Positions 25,471 through 33,754 of a DNA stretch of 64,000 nt are shown piece after piece; position 1 is the first letter of the stretch, and the number at the start of each line of letters is the position of its first letter. Under the pieces are notes generated by a model. The model worked only from the letters and a program-made list of their open reading frames with translations, did no database searches and was not told the origin of the DNA. The DNA lies in NCBI GenBank assembly GCA_046349155.1, contig JAXMCW010000002.1:620001-684000 (forward strand), written 5' to 3'. Made by a program: the position numbers and the translations under genes. Source of the stretch: Alsobacter sp046349155 (GTDB lineage Bacteria; Pseudomonadota; Alphaproteobacteria; Rhizobiales; Beijerinckiaceae).

Positions 25471-25758
25471 CTACCAGCGCTTGGTCTTGACGTTGTGGAC
25501 GTGGAGGTGCTCGCCCTTCTTGATGGGCGCGATGGCGCGGCCGATGTCTTCGCCGTACTTGATGATCGTGTCGCCGGGCTTGATGTCCTTGAGCGCCACC
25601 TTGTGGCCGATCGGGATGTCTCCCCTGGCCTTGAGCTTGAACGTCGTGTCGTTCTCGGTCACGAGGCAGAGCATCGTTGCGCCGCCCGACAGGCCCTCGA
25701 CCACCACGACGCCGACGCTGTCCTTGGGGCTGTGCACGAGGCAGTGCGGGATCGACAT
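25471..25758 (-). CDS. suyA: (R)-sulfolactate sulfo-lyase, small subunit
   Basis: 95-residue SAF-domain protein, the small partner of SuyB. It is related to the N-terminal domain of altronate dehydratase. It opens MSIPHCLVHSPKDSVGVVVV and includes GDIPIGHKVALKDIKPGDTI and KYGEDIGRA, the pattern of this subunit. GGAG lies six bases before the ATG. It is the first gene of the leftward suyA-suyB-slcC-comC operon. The GTCTTGTA-type operator lies 77 bases upstream of its start codon. Confidence 0.92.
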   Translation of the reverse strand: MSIPHCLVHSPKDSVGVVVVEGLSGGATMLCLVTENDTTFKLKARGDIPIGHKVALKDIKPGDTIIKYGEDIGRAIAPIKKGEHLHVHNVKTKRW

Positions 25759-25835
25759 CGCGGGCTCCAGCGGATGGGGAGGGCGGGCCGGGCGGACTGC
25801 GCGGGCGGAACGCGTCTCGAAGACCAGCCCCGGCA

Positions 25836-25856
25836 GTCTTGTATAAGATATAAGAT
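25836..25856. promoter_or_regulatory. Operator GTCTTGTA-N5-TATAAGAT between suyA and gntR
   Basis: The left arm GTCTTGTA (25836-25843) and right arm TATAAGAT (25849-25856) form an imperfect inverted repeat, six of eight positions, with a five-base centre. The same site, perfect this time, occurs at 32233-32253 upstream of the kinase operon. This copy ends eight bases before the gntR start codon. It overlaps the likely suyA -10 box, so repression of both genes is the natural reading. Confidence 0.72.
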
Positions 25857-25871
25857 CGATTAACGTGTCAA
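25843..25871 (-). promoter_or_regulatory. Probable suyA promoter
   Basis: On the minus strand a perfect -35 TTGACA (25866-25871) is followed after 17 bases by TCTTAT (25843-25848), four of six matches to the -10 consensus. The -10 lies inside the operator at 25836-25856. The -35 overlaps the start codon of the divergent gntR gene. Confidence 0.5.
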
Positions 25872-26644
25872 CGATGCGCAGCCGCCCTGCCCCGCCCGTC
25901 CCCCGACCTGTCGCCGGCGTCGAATCCGGGCCCGGGAAGCTCGGCTTTCGACCGCTTTACGCCCAGGTCCGCGACAGCTTCGTGCAGCGGTTGGTCGAGG
26001 GCGCCTGGCAGCCCGGGCAGATGCTGCCGAGCGAACTCGAGCTCGCCGCCGAGATCGGGGTCAGCCAGGGCACGGTGCGCAAGGCCCTCGACGCGCTGGC
26101 CTCGGAACGCCTGCTCGTGCGCCGCCAGGGGCGCGGCACCTTCGTCGCCGAGCACGACGAGGCGCGCATCCTCTTCCAGTTCTTCAAGCTGCGGCCCGAT
26201 TCGGGGGAGCGCAGCTTTCCGGAGAGCCGGATCCTGGCCAGCGGCCGGTTCCCCGCGCGCCAGGAGGAGCGCGAGGCGCTCGCGCTCGCCGCGGGCGCCG
26301 AGGTCGTGAGGATCGAGCGCATCCGGCTGCTCGCCGGCCGGCCCGTGCTGGTGGAGACGCTGGCGCTGCCCGAAGCCCTGTTCGGCGCGCTGGCCAATGA
26401 CGAGGTGCCCAACAATCTCTACGGGCTCTACGCCACCCGCTTCGGCATCACGGTGAGTCGCGCCCGCGAGAAGCTGAAGGCGATCGCGCTGGACCCGGCG
26501 GACGCCTCCGTCCTGGGCGTGGCCGAGGGCACGCCCGCCCTTCTGATCGACCGCCTCGCCCTGTCGCTCGAGGGCACCCCCGTCGAATGGCGCGTCAGCC
26601 GCTGCCTCACGGCCGACCTCCACTACCTGTCGGACCTCAGCTAA
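25865..26644 (+). CDS. GntR-family regulator, HutC subfamily (candidate sulfosugar/sulfolactate regulator)
   Basis: 259 residues. A winged helix-turn-helix lies at about residues 25-90 (FRPLYAQVRDSFVQRLVEG, MLPSELELAAEIGVSQGTVR, RRQGRGTFVAEHDE). A UTRA effector domain follows to the C-terminus and ends VEWRVSRCLTADLHY. The start is GTG, with ATG three codons later as an alternative. No clear ribosome site is visible, so the message may be leaderless. It lies between the suy operon and the glycosidase operon, its stop overlapping the GH31 stop codon by four bases. The operator beside it recurs at the kinase promoter, making it the obvious regulator of both. Confidence 0.88.
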   Translation: MSTMRSRPAPPVPRPVAGVESGPGKLGFRPLYAQVRDSFVQRLVEGAWQPGQMLPSELELAAEIGVSQGTVRKALDALASERLLVRRQGRGTFVAEHDEARILFQFFKLRPDSGERSFPESRILASGRFPARQEEREALALAAGAEVVRIERIRLLAGRPVLVETLALPEALFGALANDEVPNNLYGLYATRFGITVSRAREKLKAIALDPADASVLGVAEGTPALLIDRLALSLEGTPVEWRVSRCLTADLHYLSDLS

Positions 26645-28749
26645 GGCGCGTCCTCGCCGGTCCAGGTCGCCTCGATCGCCGGCCGTCCCTCCCCGATCCG
26701 CTCGACGACCGGCCCGAGGGGAATCCGCGCGCCCTCCCTGGCGAAGACGGCGACCTCGTCGAGCGCCAGGGTGAGGTCCAGCACCCGGCCGCCCTCGATG
26801 GCGCCGCCGCCCTCCGGGAAGCGCCGCCACCGACCGGCGGGCAGGTAGAGCCTCACCCGGCCGCCCGGGCGGGGGCAGGCCCCGACCAGCAGGTCGGGAC
26901 CGCACATCCATTGCTCCTCGAAGGACCAGGACGCAGGATCCTCCGGGACCGCCAGCGCCATGGCGCGCTGCACCGGGAGCCCCGTCGACGTCGCCTCCTC
27001 CACGGCCGCCCAGAGATAGGGCAGCAGCCGGGCGCGCAAGGCCAGCATCCGGGAGATCGCCGCCTCGGCCTGCGGGCCGTAGCTCCAGGGCTCGCGCGCG
27101 CCGATGCCGTGGAAGCGCAGGTGCGAGAAGAAGACCGCGGCCTGCGTCCAGCGGACATAGAGCTCGGGATCGCGGCGGTCCTTGTAGAAGCCGCCGATGT
27201 CGCTGGCGTGGAAGGGCCCGCCCGTGAGGCCCCAAGACAGGCCGCCGCGGATCGACGCGGCAAGGCCTTCCCAGTCGGCCTGGGGATCGCCGCCCCACTG
27301 GACGGGGTAGCGCTGGCTGCCGGCCCAGCCGGCCCGGCCGAACAGGAAGGCGCCGGAAGGGCAGTGCAGGACCGCGGCCTCATGCACGCAGCGATTGTAG
27401 AGAAGCGGGTAGACATTGCGCAGCCTGTCGCCCGTGTCGCCGTTATGCGCCAGGCAGTCCGGCTCCACCTGCTCGCCGAAATCGGACTTCACCATGTCCA
27501 CGCCCAGGGCGAAGAGCGGCGCATGGGCGTCCCGCCACCAGGCGTAAGCATCGGGATGCGTGAAGTCGACGATGCCAGATACCGGGAGTTGCGTGAGCAC
27601 CTGCCCGAAGGGCTCGGGGTCGAAGGCGTAGCGATAAGGCTCTCCGGTGCGCCGGTCCTTCAGCAGCCAGCCTTTGGCGGCGAAGTCCGCGAAATAGGGT
27701 CCGGCCTCCGCCACCAGGGGATATTCCCAGACGCAGACCTTGAAGCCGAGCGCCTTGAGCTCCGCGAAGACGGGCTTGGGATCGGGGTAGCGCCGGGGAT
27801 CGAGGAAGAAGTGGAAGCGCGTGTCGGTGTCCTGCCAGGCCCGGCCGTCGAAGGTGATCGTCTCGCAGGGCATGCCCCGGCGACGCACCTCGCGGGCAGC
27901 CTCGAGGATCTCGTCCGCCGTGCGGTAGTACGCCTTGGACAGGATCGTGCCGAGCGACCAGGGCGGAGGCGCCGGGGCGCGCCCGGTGAGGGCGGTATAG
28001 GCCCGCAGGAGGCCGGCGCCGCCCTCCCCTGCAAGGACGAAGAGGTCGAGCCTATCCTCCTCGACGACGATCCCGTAGCTGCGCTGCGACCACAGGGCGT
28101 GGCCGATCCCGTGGGTCACGGTCGCGGGCGTATGGACGAACAGTCCCCAGCCGCTGCGGCCCGGCGCCCCCGGCGACCAGGCGAAGGGCGCGTTCTTGTA
28201 GGCCCGCTCGCCGTTCACGCCGAGCGCATCGAAGACGAGCGAGCGGACGAGCTGGCCCCGCTTGTCGAGCCGGCCCCATTTCTCGCCGAGGCCGTACACG
28301 GGCTCCTGGCTCGCGAGGTCGAGCGCAGCGAACCAGCGTCCGTCCGGCAGTCGCGCGACGGGCGGCAGGCGGTGCTCCCTGACGAAATGGCCGTCCGTGG
28401 CGCTCTGCTGGACGATCCGGCCCGCCCTTTCCAGGCGAAAGGCGAAGGGCGCGGCGGTGAGGGTCAACACGAAGTCGGCCCAGCGCAGGACGACGCGGCC
28501 CTCCTGCTGCTCCAGGTCGGCGGGATGCTCGGACGGCTCGCCCGCGAGGATCGGATAGTCCGGCAGGTCGCTCCTGCCGAATTGCAGGCGCACGCCGTCG
28601 GGGAGCGTCGTGACGACGCCCTCGCCCTCGGAGGTGAGGAGGCGGATGCGCGCCGGGCCCGCGCGGACAGCCGTCCCGACCAGGCGCAGCGGCGGAATCC
28701 GCGACCAGACGGGCTCCTGCGACAGAGGCAGCGGATCGAGCTGGGTCAT
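26641..28749 (-). CDS. Glycoside hydrolase family 31 (alpha-glycosidase; sulfoquinovosidase possible)
   Basis: 702-residue retaining alpha-glycosidase. The N-terminal beta domain includes PVYGLGEKWGRLDKRG and AYKNAPFAWSP. The nucleophile is D423 in MVKSDFGEQVEPD, and the acid/base is D517 in PFHASDIGGFY. The overall pattern is nearer to YicI-type alpha-xylosidases than to E. coli YihQ. Where YihQ has its sulfonate-binding Arg and Trp, an ungapped comparison from memory shows Asp and Phe here (TDTRFHFFLDPRRYP). The context (SF-kinase-like and YihT-like genes in the same operon) argues for release of a sulfosugar from a glycoside, but the active site does not prove it. It is the last gene of the operon, five bases after the isomerase-like gene. 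Confidence 0.85.
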   Translation of the reverse strand: MTQLDPLPLSQEPVWSRIPPLRLVGTAVRAGPARIRLLTSEGEGVVTTLPDGVRLQFGRSDLPDYPILAGEPSEHPADLEQQEGRVVLRWADFVLTLTAAPFAFRLERAGRIVQQSATDGHFVREHRLPPVARLPDGRWFAALDLASQEPVYGLGEKWGRLDKRGQLVRSLVFDALGVNGERAYKNAPFAWSPGAPGRSGWGLFVHTPATVTHGIGHALWSQRSYGIVVEEDRLDLFVLAGEGGAGLLRAYTALTGRAPAPPPWSLGTILSKAYYRTADEILEAAREVRRRGMPCETITFDGRAWQDTDTRFHFFLDPRRYPDPKPVFAELKALGFKVCVWEYPLVAEAGPYFADFAAKGWLLKDRRTGEPYRYAFDPEPFGQVLTQLPVSGIVDFTHPDAYAWWRDAHAPLFALGVDMVKSDFGEQVEPDCLAHNGDTGDRLRNVYPLLYNRCVHEAAVLHCPSGAFLFGRAGWAGSQRYPVQWGGDPQADWEGLAASIRGGLSWGLTGGPFHASDIGGFYKDRRDPELYVRWTQAAVFFSHLRFHGIGAREPWSYGPQAEAAISRMLALRARLLPYLWAAVEEATSTGLPVQRAMALAVPEDPASWSFEEQWMCGPDLLVGACPRPGGRVRLYLPAGRWRRFPEGGGAIEGGRVLDLTLALDEVAVFAREGARIPLGPVVERIGEGRPAIEATWTGEDAP

Positions 28750-28754
28750 GGCGG

Positions 28755-30191
28755 TCAGGCCAGTTCGAGCACAGGCAGCCCGAGCCGCCCGGCCACGGCC
28801 CGCAGCACGTCGCGATGCTCGCCATAGGCGAAGGCGACGTGATGCTCCAGGGCTTCGTCGAGGAGGCTCGCCATGACGGACCGGGCCGGCCGGTCGAAGC
28901 GCACGACGCCCGACGTGCCGGTGAAGCTCATGGGCGCGCGGACGACGTCCGCCCCGGCGAGCACGAGGCGGAGCTCGTTTCTCGCCTGGCTCAGCCGCGC
29001 GACCGTGATGCGGCCCGGCTTCAGCGTGAACTCGGCGAGCAGCGGCATCCGCCGGTTGGAATGGATCTGGGCCCGCGGCGGCGTGGTCTCGTCGGCCATG
29101 GCGAGGGGGGCGGAGCCGCAATGCCAGAACACGGCGCTGTCGCCGGCGGCGTCCATGTCGACGATGTCGACCAGCCAGCCGGGCTCTCCGGCCGCCTCCT
29201 GCAGCAGCATGGCGGTGAGCGCGCCGAGCACGTCGGCCTCGCAGGCGCAGGGCGTCCCCTCCCCCGTCACGAGCCCCATGGGACCGCAGACGGCGCAGCC
29301 ATACTCCGTGAAGGTTTCCGGCCAGCAGCGTACGGCGAGGCCCGCCAGACCCTTGTCCGCGACCAGGGCCTCGAGGGCCCGGAAGAGCCGCAACGACCTG
29401 CCGAGTTGCTCCTGGTCGACCGTCTCCAGCCCCGCTATCGCGGGCTCCACAGCGCGCCGCGCGCCGACGACCTGATCTTCATCCAATGCGCGAGCATCGT
29501 CGAAAAGGCGAGTCAGCGGAATCCCTTCCACCTCGATCCCCACAAGTCGCTTCAACTGGCCGGCGTCGTAGCGGCAGGTGTCGAACCCCACGGGATGTTC
29601 GCCGAGCAGTCCGATGCGCCGGCCGGACAGGCTCGCCAGGATCGCCTCGGCTTTCCCGTCCGCGGAGGGTGAGGCCGCAGCCCGCGGGCCAGGACCGGAC
29701 AGCTGCTGCTGAGGCTCGCTGAACTCCTTGAGCATCGGCGGCGCCGCGCCCGCGGCCTCAGCCAGCCCCCTGAGCGCCGCGCCAGCGTCCGGCGCGTTCG
29801 GGGCGAGGTAAAGCCATCGCGCGCGCTGGCCCGCCCGTCCCAGGGCGTGCAATGCAAGGTTGAGCCCGCAAAAGGCGTTCAGCCGCAGCCGGCCGCCGGC
29901 CCGGGGCTCGGGAAAGGCCCAGATCGCCAGCGGCGCCCTGACCGTCTGCGCGATCCGGACCGTCATCGAGGCGTCGGTGAAGGTGACCTGGAGGACGAGC
30001 ACGAGGTCGACCCTCTCGTCGGCAAGAGCCGCCAACGCCTCTCCGGCCGCAGCGGCGTCGAACAGGAGCCGGCGCGATCCCACGACGGCGATGCCGGCGT
30101 GGTCCAGCGCGGCAAGGGCGGACCGTGCCATCTCCTCCGCATAGGGGACGTCGAAGGTGGCGCGGGCAAGCGGCAGGACGGCGATGCGCAT
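28755..30191 (-). CDS. L-fucose/L-arabinose isomerase-fold protein, candidate sulfoquinovose isomerase
   Basis: 478 residues. The N-terminal part (MRIAVLPLARATFDVPYAEEMA, then VDLVLVLQVTFTDASMTVRIAQ) and the C-terminal part (AVRCWPETFTEYGCAVCGPMG, ADVLGALTAMLLQEA) match the fucose isomerase-like architecture. The metal-site region includes VDIVDMDAAGDSAVFWHCGSAP. Proteins of this fold (called SqvD or SftI, as I recall) replace YihS as the sulfoquinovose-to-sulfofructose isomerase in several sulfoglycolytic pathways. The ATG at 30191 follows the aldolase stop codon by seven bases. An ordinary hexose or pentose isomerase is the alternative. Operon membership favours the sulfosugar role. Confidence 0.78.
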   Translation of the reverse strand: MRIAVLPLARATFDVPYAEEMARSALAALDHAGIAVVGSRRLLFDAAAAGEALAALADERVDLVLVLQVTFTDASMTVRIAQTVRAPLAIWAFPEPRAGGRLRLNAFCGLNLALHALGRAGQRARWLYLAPNAPDAGAALRGLAEAAGAAPPMLKEFSEPQQQLSGPGPRAAASPSADGKAEAILASLSGRRIGLLGEHPVGFDTCRYDAGQLKRLVGIEVEGIPLTRLFDDARALDEDQVVGARRAVEPAIAGLETVDQEQLGRSLRLFRALEALVADKGLAGLAVRCWPETFTEYGCAVCGPMGLVTGEGTPCACEADVLGALTAMLLQEAAGEPGWLVDIVDMDAAGDSAVFWHCGSAPLAMADETTPPRAQIHSNRRMPLLAEFTLKPGRITVARLSQARNELRLVLAGADVVRAPMSFTGTSGVVRFDRPARSVMASLLDEALEHHVAFAYGEHRDVLRAVAGRLGLPVLELA

Positions 30192-30198
30192 GGCCGGC

Positions 30199-31245
30199 TC
30201 AGCCCCCGAAGCCGCGATAGGCGCGGCGGAATCCGCCAGCGGGATTGGCCACCTCCACGCCCCCGCCATAGCGCGAATGCGCGGTCCAGGGTGTCGCCGC
30301 CTGGTCCGTGAGCGCGTTCAGTTCCCGCATGTAGGGGACGCTGACGCCCCGCAGGCCCGCCCGGATCGCAGTCCAGTCCGGAAAGGCCTTGAAGGGCTCG
30401 GCCCAGATCGCGCGCCCGGCCAGGTAGCCGGAGGCGCCGGCGCGATAGGCGTGATGCAGGATGTTGCGGAAATCGGACATGCCGGCCCCGGCCGACAGCA
30501 TGACCCAGGGTCGCCCGGCCAGACGGCCCAGCTCGTCGAAGGCGGCCTGGACGCCGGCCTCGGCCGGGCCGTCGCGCCCGGGAACCGCCGTCGCGGGCAC
30601 CGGGCTCTCCAGCTTGAAGAGGTCGATGCCGTAGCGGTCGTCGGCGAAGGTCCGCACGCTGTCCAGGACAAGTTCGGCCTTCTTGTCGGCCATCTCGATG
30701 TATTGCGTCGTCTGGTTGGCCTCGCCGGGCAGCGGATAGACCAGTAGCTCGAAGACGTAGGGAATGTCGTACCGGCGGCAGGCGTCCCCGATGCGCGCCG
30801 TGAAGTCCTGCTGCGCCTTGTTGACGGCGGCTCCGGCGTCCGGCCGGTACCAGGCCAGCACCTTCACCGCGTCGCCCCCGGCCCGCTTGATCTTCTCGAC
30901 GGACCAGTCGTCGATCTCCGAGGAGAGCCGGCCGCCCTCGGTCTCGCGAAACAGCGAGTCCTCCAGCGTGACGATGAGCCCCTTGGCGGGGGAGAGAAGG
31001 CTGAGGCCCGCCGGCAGCACGTAATGGGGATCGAGCAGCATGGCGGAGCTCTCCTGCTGCAGTTCCTCGATCAGCAGGCGCTTGAACCCGGCCACGTCCT
31101 CGAAGGGCGCCTCCGCCGTGCCCCGCTTCTCCCTGATCGGGTTCTTGATGGGGGGACGCTGGTCGACGGCCGTCATCTTGAAGCGGCCGCCCGCGTCCGC
31201 CATGCGGCGCATGCCCCAGAGCTTGCCGGGCGAGAGATCCATCAT
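30199..31245 (-). CDS. Class I aldolase of the LacD/YihT family, candidate 6-deoxy-6-sulfofructose-1-phosphate aldolase
   Basis: 348 residues. Motifs follow E. coli YihT in order as I recall that sequence: AVDQRPP (27-32), MLLDPHYVL, DAVKVLAWYRPDAG, FELLVYPL and the Schiff-base lysine K211 in IDLFKLESPVP. Then come WVMLSAGA (247-254) and GASGYLAGRAIW (270-281). It would cleave sulfofructose 1-phosphate to DHAP and sulfolactaldehyde. A plain tagatose-bisphosphate aldolase has the same fold, but the partner kinase points to the sulfosugar. The first ATG overlaps the kinase stop codon (ATGA), and a second ATG follows at once with better spacing from GGAGG. The C-terminal 60 residues extend beyond YihT. 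Confidence 0.82.
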   Translation of the reverse strand: MMDLSPGKLWGMRRMADAGGRFKMTAVDQRPPIKNPIREKRGTAEAPFEDVAGFKRLLIEELQQESSAMLLDPHYVLPAGLSLLSPAKGLIVTLEDSLFRETEGGRLSSEIDDWSVEKIKRAGGDAVKVLAWYRPDAGAAVNKAQQDFTARIGDACRRYDIPYVFELLVYPLPGEANQTTQYIEMADKKAELVLDSVRTFADDRYGIDLFKLESPVPATAVPGRDGPAEAGVQAAFDELGRLAGRPWVMLSAGAGMSDFRNILHHAYRAGASGYLAGRAIWAEPFKAFPDWTAIRAGLRGVSVPYMRELNALTDQAATPWTAHSRYGGGVEVANPAGGFRRAYRGFGG

Positions 31246-32156
31246 CGTGCCTCCAGGGAATGGCCGGCTCCGGCCAGCAGCGCCTCGACCTCGGCGCGGG
31301 TGGGCGCGCCCGCGCGGCCGCCGAACCGTGTGCACTTGATCGCGGCTGCGGCCATGGCGAAGCGAAGCGCCGCCTCGATCGGCCGGCCTTCCGCAAGCGC
31401 GAGGGCGAGCGCGCCGTGGAACACGTCGCCCGCGCCGAGCGTGTCGACCGGCCGGATGGGAAAGGCAGGTAGGTGCGACAGGCCGTCGCCCTGCGTGAAC
31501 CACACGCCGTGCGCGCCGTCCGTCACGGCGAGCCAGCCGGATGCGGTCCGCGCCAGCTCGCGCAGCCCCTCGCGAGGCTCGTCGCGCCCCGTCATCTCCC
31601 GCACGGCCTGCGCCGCGAAGGCGACGTGCGTCGCAGCGTCGAGGAGCGCGCGATCCGCAAGCCCGCGATCCGCATCGAGCACGCCGGCGCGCCCCTCCCC
31701 GCGGGCGAGACCGAGCAGGTGGAGCGATCCGCGCTCCCAGCGCGTATCCGCCATCACCGCGCCCACCTCCGCGCCGAGCGCGGCCGGCAGCCAGGAGGGA
31801 TCGTCCGGCAGGGCGAGGTCCGCGTGGTTGATCACGGTGCGCTCGCCATGGGCGTCCACCAGCACGGCGGAGAGGGAGGAGGTGTGCCCGTGAAAGCGCC
31901 TGGCGAGTCTGCAGTCCACGCCGGCCGCCACGAGATCGTCGAGGATGTCCCGCCCGACGGCGTCCTCGCCCAGGCGTGTCGCCAGCGCGGCGTGGCCGCC
32001 CAGTCGCGCCACGGCGACGGCGGCGTTGGCCGCGATGCCGCCGCCGACCACGGCGAGATCGCGGGCACGGTACTTCTCGGCGCGGCGGGGCATCTCGTCC
32101 AGGGCGAAGACGAAATCCTGCGTGGCGATGCCCACGCACAAGACGCCAGCCACCAT
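31242..32156 (-). CDS. PfkB-family kinase, candidate 6-deoxy-6-sulfofructose kinase (YihV-like)
   Basis: 304 residues with the PfkB ending VDTLGAGDVFHGAL, in which D244 is the catalytic base. The similarity to E. coli YihV extends over the whole length, including EKYRARDLAVVGGGIAANAA, VMADTRWERG and IKCTRFGGRAGAP. The YihV sulfonate-binding residues, as I recall them (Lys27, Asn109, Arg138), align with K28, N110 and R139, at a constant offset of one. This is the best single piece of evidence that the operon handles a sulfonated sugar. It is the first gene of the leftward operon, and a perfect copy of the GTCTTGTA operator lies 76 bases upstream. Confidence 0.87.
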   Translation of the reverse strand: MVAGVLCVGIATQDFVFALDEMPRRAEKYRARDLAVVGGGIAANAAVAVARLGGHAALATRLGEDAVGRDILDDLVAAGVDCRLARRFHGHTSSLSAVLVDAHGERTVINHADLALPDDPSWLPAALGAEVGAVMADTRWERGSLHLLGLARGEGRAGVLDADRGLADRALLDAATHVAFAAQAVREMTGRDEPREGLRELARTASGWLAVTDGAHGVWFTQGDGLSHLPAFPIRPVDTLGAGDVFHGALALALAEGRPIEAALRFAMAAAAIKCTRFGGRAGAPTRAEVEALLAGAGHSLEAR

Positions 32157-32232
32157 GCCCGTGCCGTTGCGATCGAGGAAGACGGGCCCTGCCGCCGCTG
32201 GCGGGGGCCCGGTACGCGAGCGACGGTAACAG

Positions 32233-32253
32233 GTCTTGTATCTTTTACAAGAC
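32233..32253. promoter_or_regulatory. Operator GTCTTGTA-N5-TACAAGAC between kinase and transporter genes
   Basis: A perfect eight-base inverted repeat, GTCTTGTA (32233-32240) and TACAAGAC (32246-32253), with centre TCTTT. It lies in the divergent promoter region of the sugar kinase operon and the ABC transporter operon. The left arm and spacing are identical to the site at 25836-25856, so the two belong to one regulator, most simply the GntR protein at 25865-26644. Confidence 0.78.
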
Positions 32254-32440
32254 TCCGGAATGATGCTCCCAAGGACGCGACGCCGTTGGGGTCAGACGTC
32301 CGCCAAGACGCCTGCGCGATCAGGCGCCGCTGGGAGGTTCAGCACAGGCCCGGACCGCTGGAGCGGAGGGCCGCGCCGCTCCCCGCCGCCTGTCGTGGGC
32401 CGCTCGGCCTGCAGGTATTTCGTCCGGGGAGGAGATCTCG

Positions 32441-33736
32441 ATGCGCAGCATGTCACTGGGAAGGATCATGGGTGGCCGCGCCGGCCGCTGGCTCAGCGCG
32501 GCGGCAGGCCTCGCGCTCGCGGCCGGCCTGGCGGGCGACGCGCTGGCGCAGACCACGCTGCGCGTCTTCGTCGGCGGCAATGCCCGCCCCGACCTCGTCC
32601 GCAAGCTCCTCGACGGCTTCGAGGCGCAGAATCCCGGCGTGAAGGCCGAGGTGGAGGTGGGCGGTGCGACCTCCGAGCAGCAGTCCAAGTACCTGAACAC
32701 GGTCCTCACCTCGAAGGACAGCGCGCTGGACCTCTTCCTCGTGGACATCGTGCGCACCACGCAGAACCAGGCCGCCGGCTGGACCGAGCCGCTCGACAAG
32801 TATCTCGGCGCCGACAAGGACAAGGTGATGGGGCAATACCTCGCGCCCTATCGCGAGGCCAACGTCTTCAACGGGCAGGTGATCGCCCTGCCCTTCTTCG
32901 CCGACGCGCAGTTCCTCTATTACCGCAAGGATCTGCTGGATAAGTACAACCTCAAGCCCGCAGCGACCTGGGACGAGCTGGCGGCCCAGTGGAAGACCGT
33001 GAACGCGGGCGAGAACAATCCCAACCTGCAGGGCTTCTCGACCGCGGGCGCGCCCATCGAGGGCACGGTCTGCACCTACCTCGTGCCGCTGTGGGCCAAG
33101 GGGGGCAACCTCACGACGGGCGGCAAGCTGTCCCTGGATGGCGCCCCCTCCACCGCCGCCTTCGAGGTGTTCAGCAAGTACAAGGCGGAGGGCGTGCTGC
33201 CCGGCAACATCGCCGAGGTCGTGACGGACCGCATCAGGAAGGACATGCAGGCCGGCAACGTCCTCTACTCGATGCTGTGGGTCTATGCCTACAACCTCTT
33301 CCAGACGGGCGAGGACAGCGCCGTGAAGGGCAAGATCGGCGTTGCCCGCCTGCCCGGCTTCGCGGCCGGCGACCAGCCGACCTGCATCGGCGGCTGGCAG
33401 ATCGCGGTGTCCGCCTTCTCGAAGAACAAGGACGCGGCGGCCAAGCTGGCGATCTACCTCGCGAGCCGGGAAAGCTCCAAGACGCTCGCCATCGACGGCC
33501 AGCTCCTGCCCGTCTATTCCGAGCTGTACAAGGACCCCGACGTGCTCGCGAAGAACCCCTGGTTCGACGCCGCCCTGCCCGTGCTGCTCGCCGCCCGCGC
33601 CCGCCCGGTGACGCCGCGCTACGGCGAGGTGTCCGAGGTGATCCGGACCAACATGAACGCCTTCCTGGCCGGCACGAAGTCGGCCGACGACGCGCTCAAG
33701 GACATGAAGACGAAGCTCGGCGGCGTGTTCCGCTGA
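32441..33736 (+). CDS. ABC transporter substrate-binding protein (CUT1 family)
   Basis: 431-residue periplasmic sugar-binding protein. A Sec signal peptide covers about residues 1-36 (a hydrophobic run ending AGDALAQ). The mature part begins TTLRVFVGGNARPDLVRKLL and has the family features DLFLVDIVRTTQNQAAGW, ALPFFADAQFLYYRKDLL and CIGGWQIAVS. GGAGGAG lies six bases before the ATG. It starts 188 bases from the operator and opposite the kinase operon. Sulfoquinovose or sulfoquinovosyl glycerol is the likely cargo by context. The binding pocket cannot be judged by eye. Confidence 0.92.
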   Translation: MRSMSLGRIMGGRAGRWLSAAAGLALAAGLAGDALAQTTLRVFVGGNARPDLVRKLLDGFEAQNPGVKAEVEVGGATSEQQSKYLNTVLTSKDSALDLFLVDIVRTTQNQAAGWTEPLDKYLGADKDKVMGQYLAPYREANVFNGQVIALPFFADAQFLYYRKDLLDKYNLKPAATWDELAAQWKTVNAGENNPNLQGFSTAGAPIEGTVCTYLVPLWAKGGNLTTGGKLSLDGAPSTAAFEVFSKYKAEGVLPGNIAEVVTDRIRKDMQAGNVLYSMLWVYAYNLFQTGEDSAVKGKIGVARLPGFAAGDQPTCIGGWQIAVSAFSKNKDAAAKLAIYLASRESSKTLAIDGQLLPVYSELYKDPDVLAKNPWFDAALPVLLAARARPVTPRYGEVSEVIRTNMNAFLAGTKSADDALKDMKTKLGGVFR

Positions 33737-33754
33737 GCGGCCGGGCCCCGCGCC

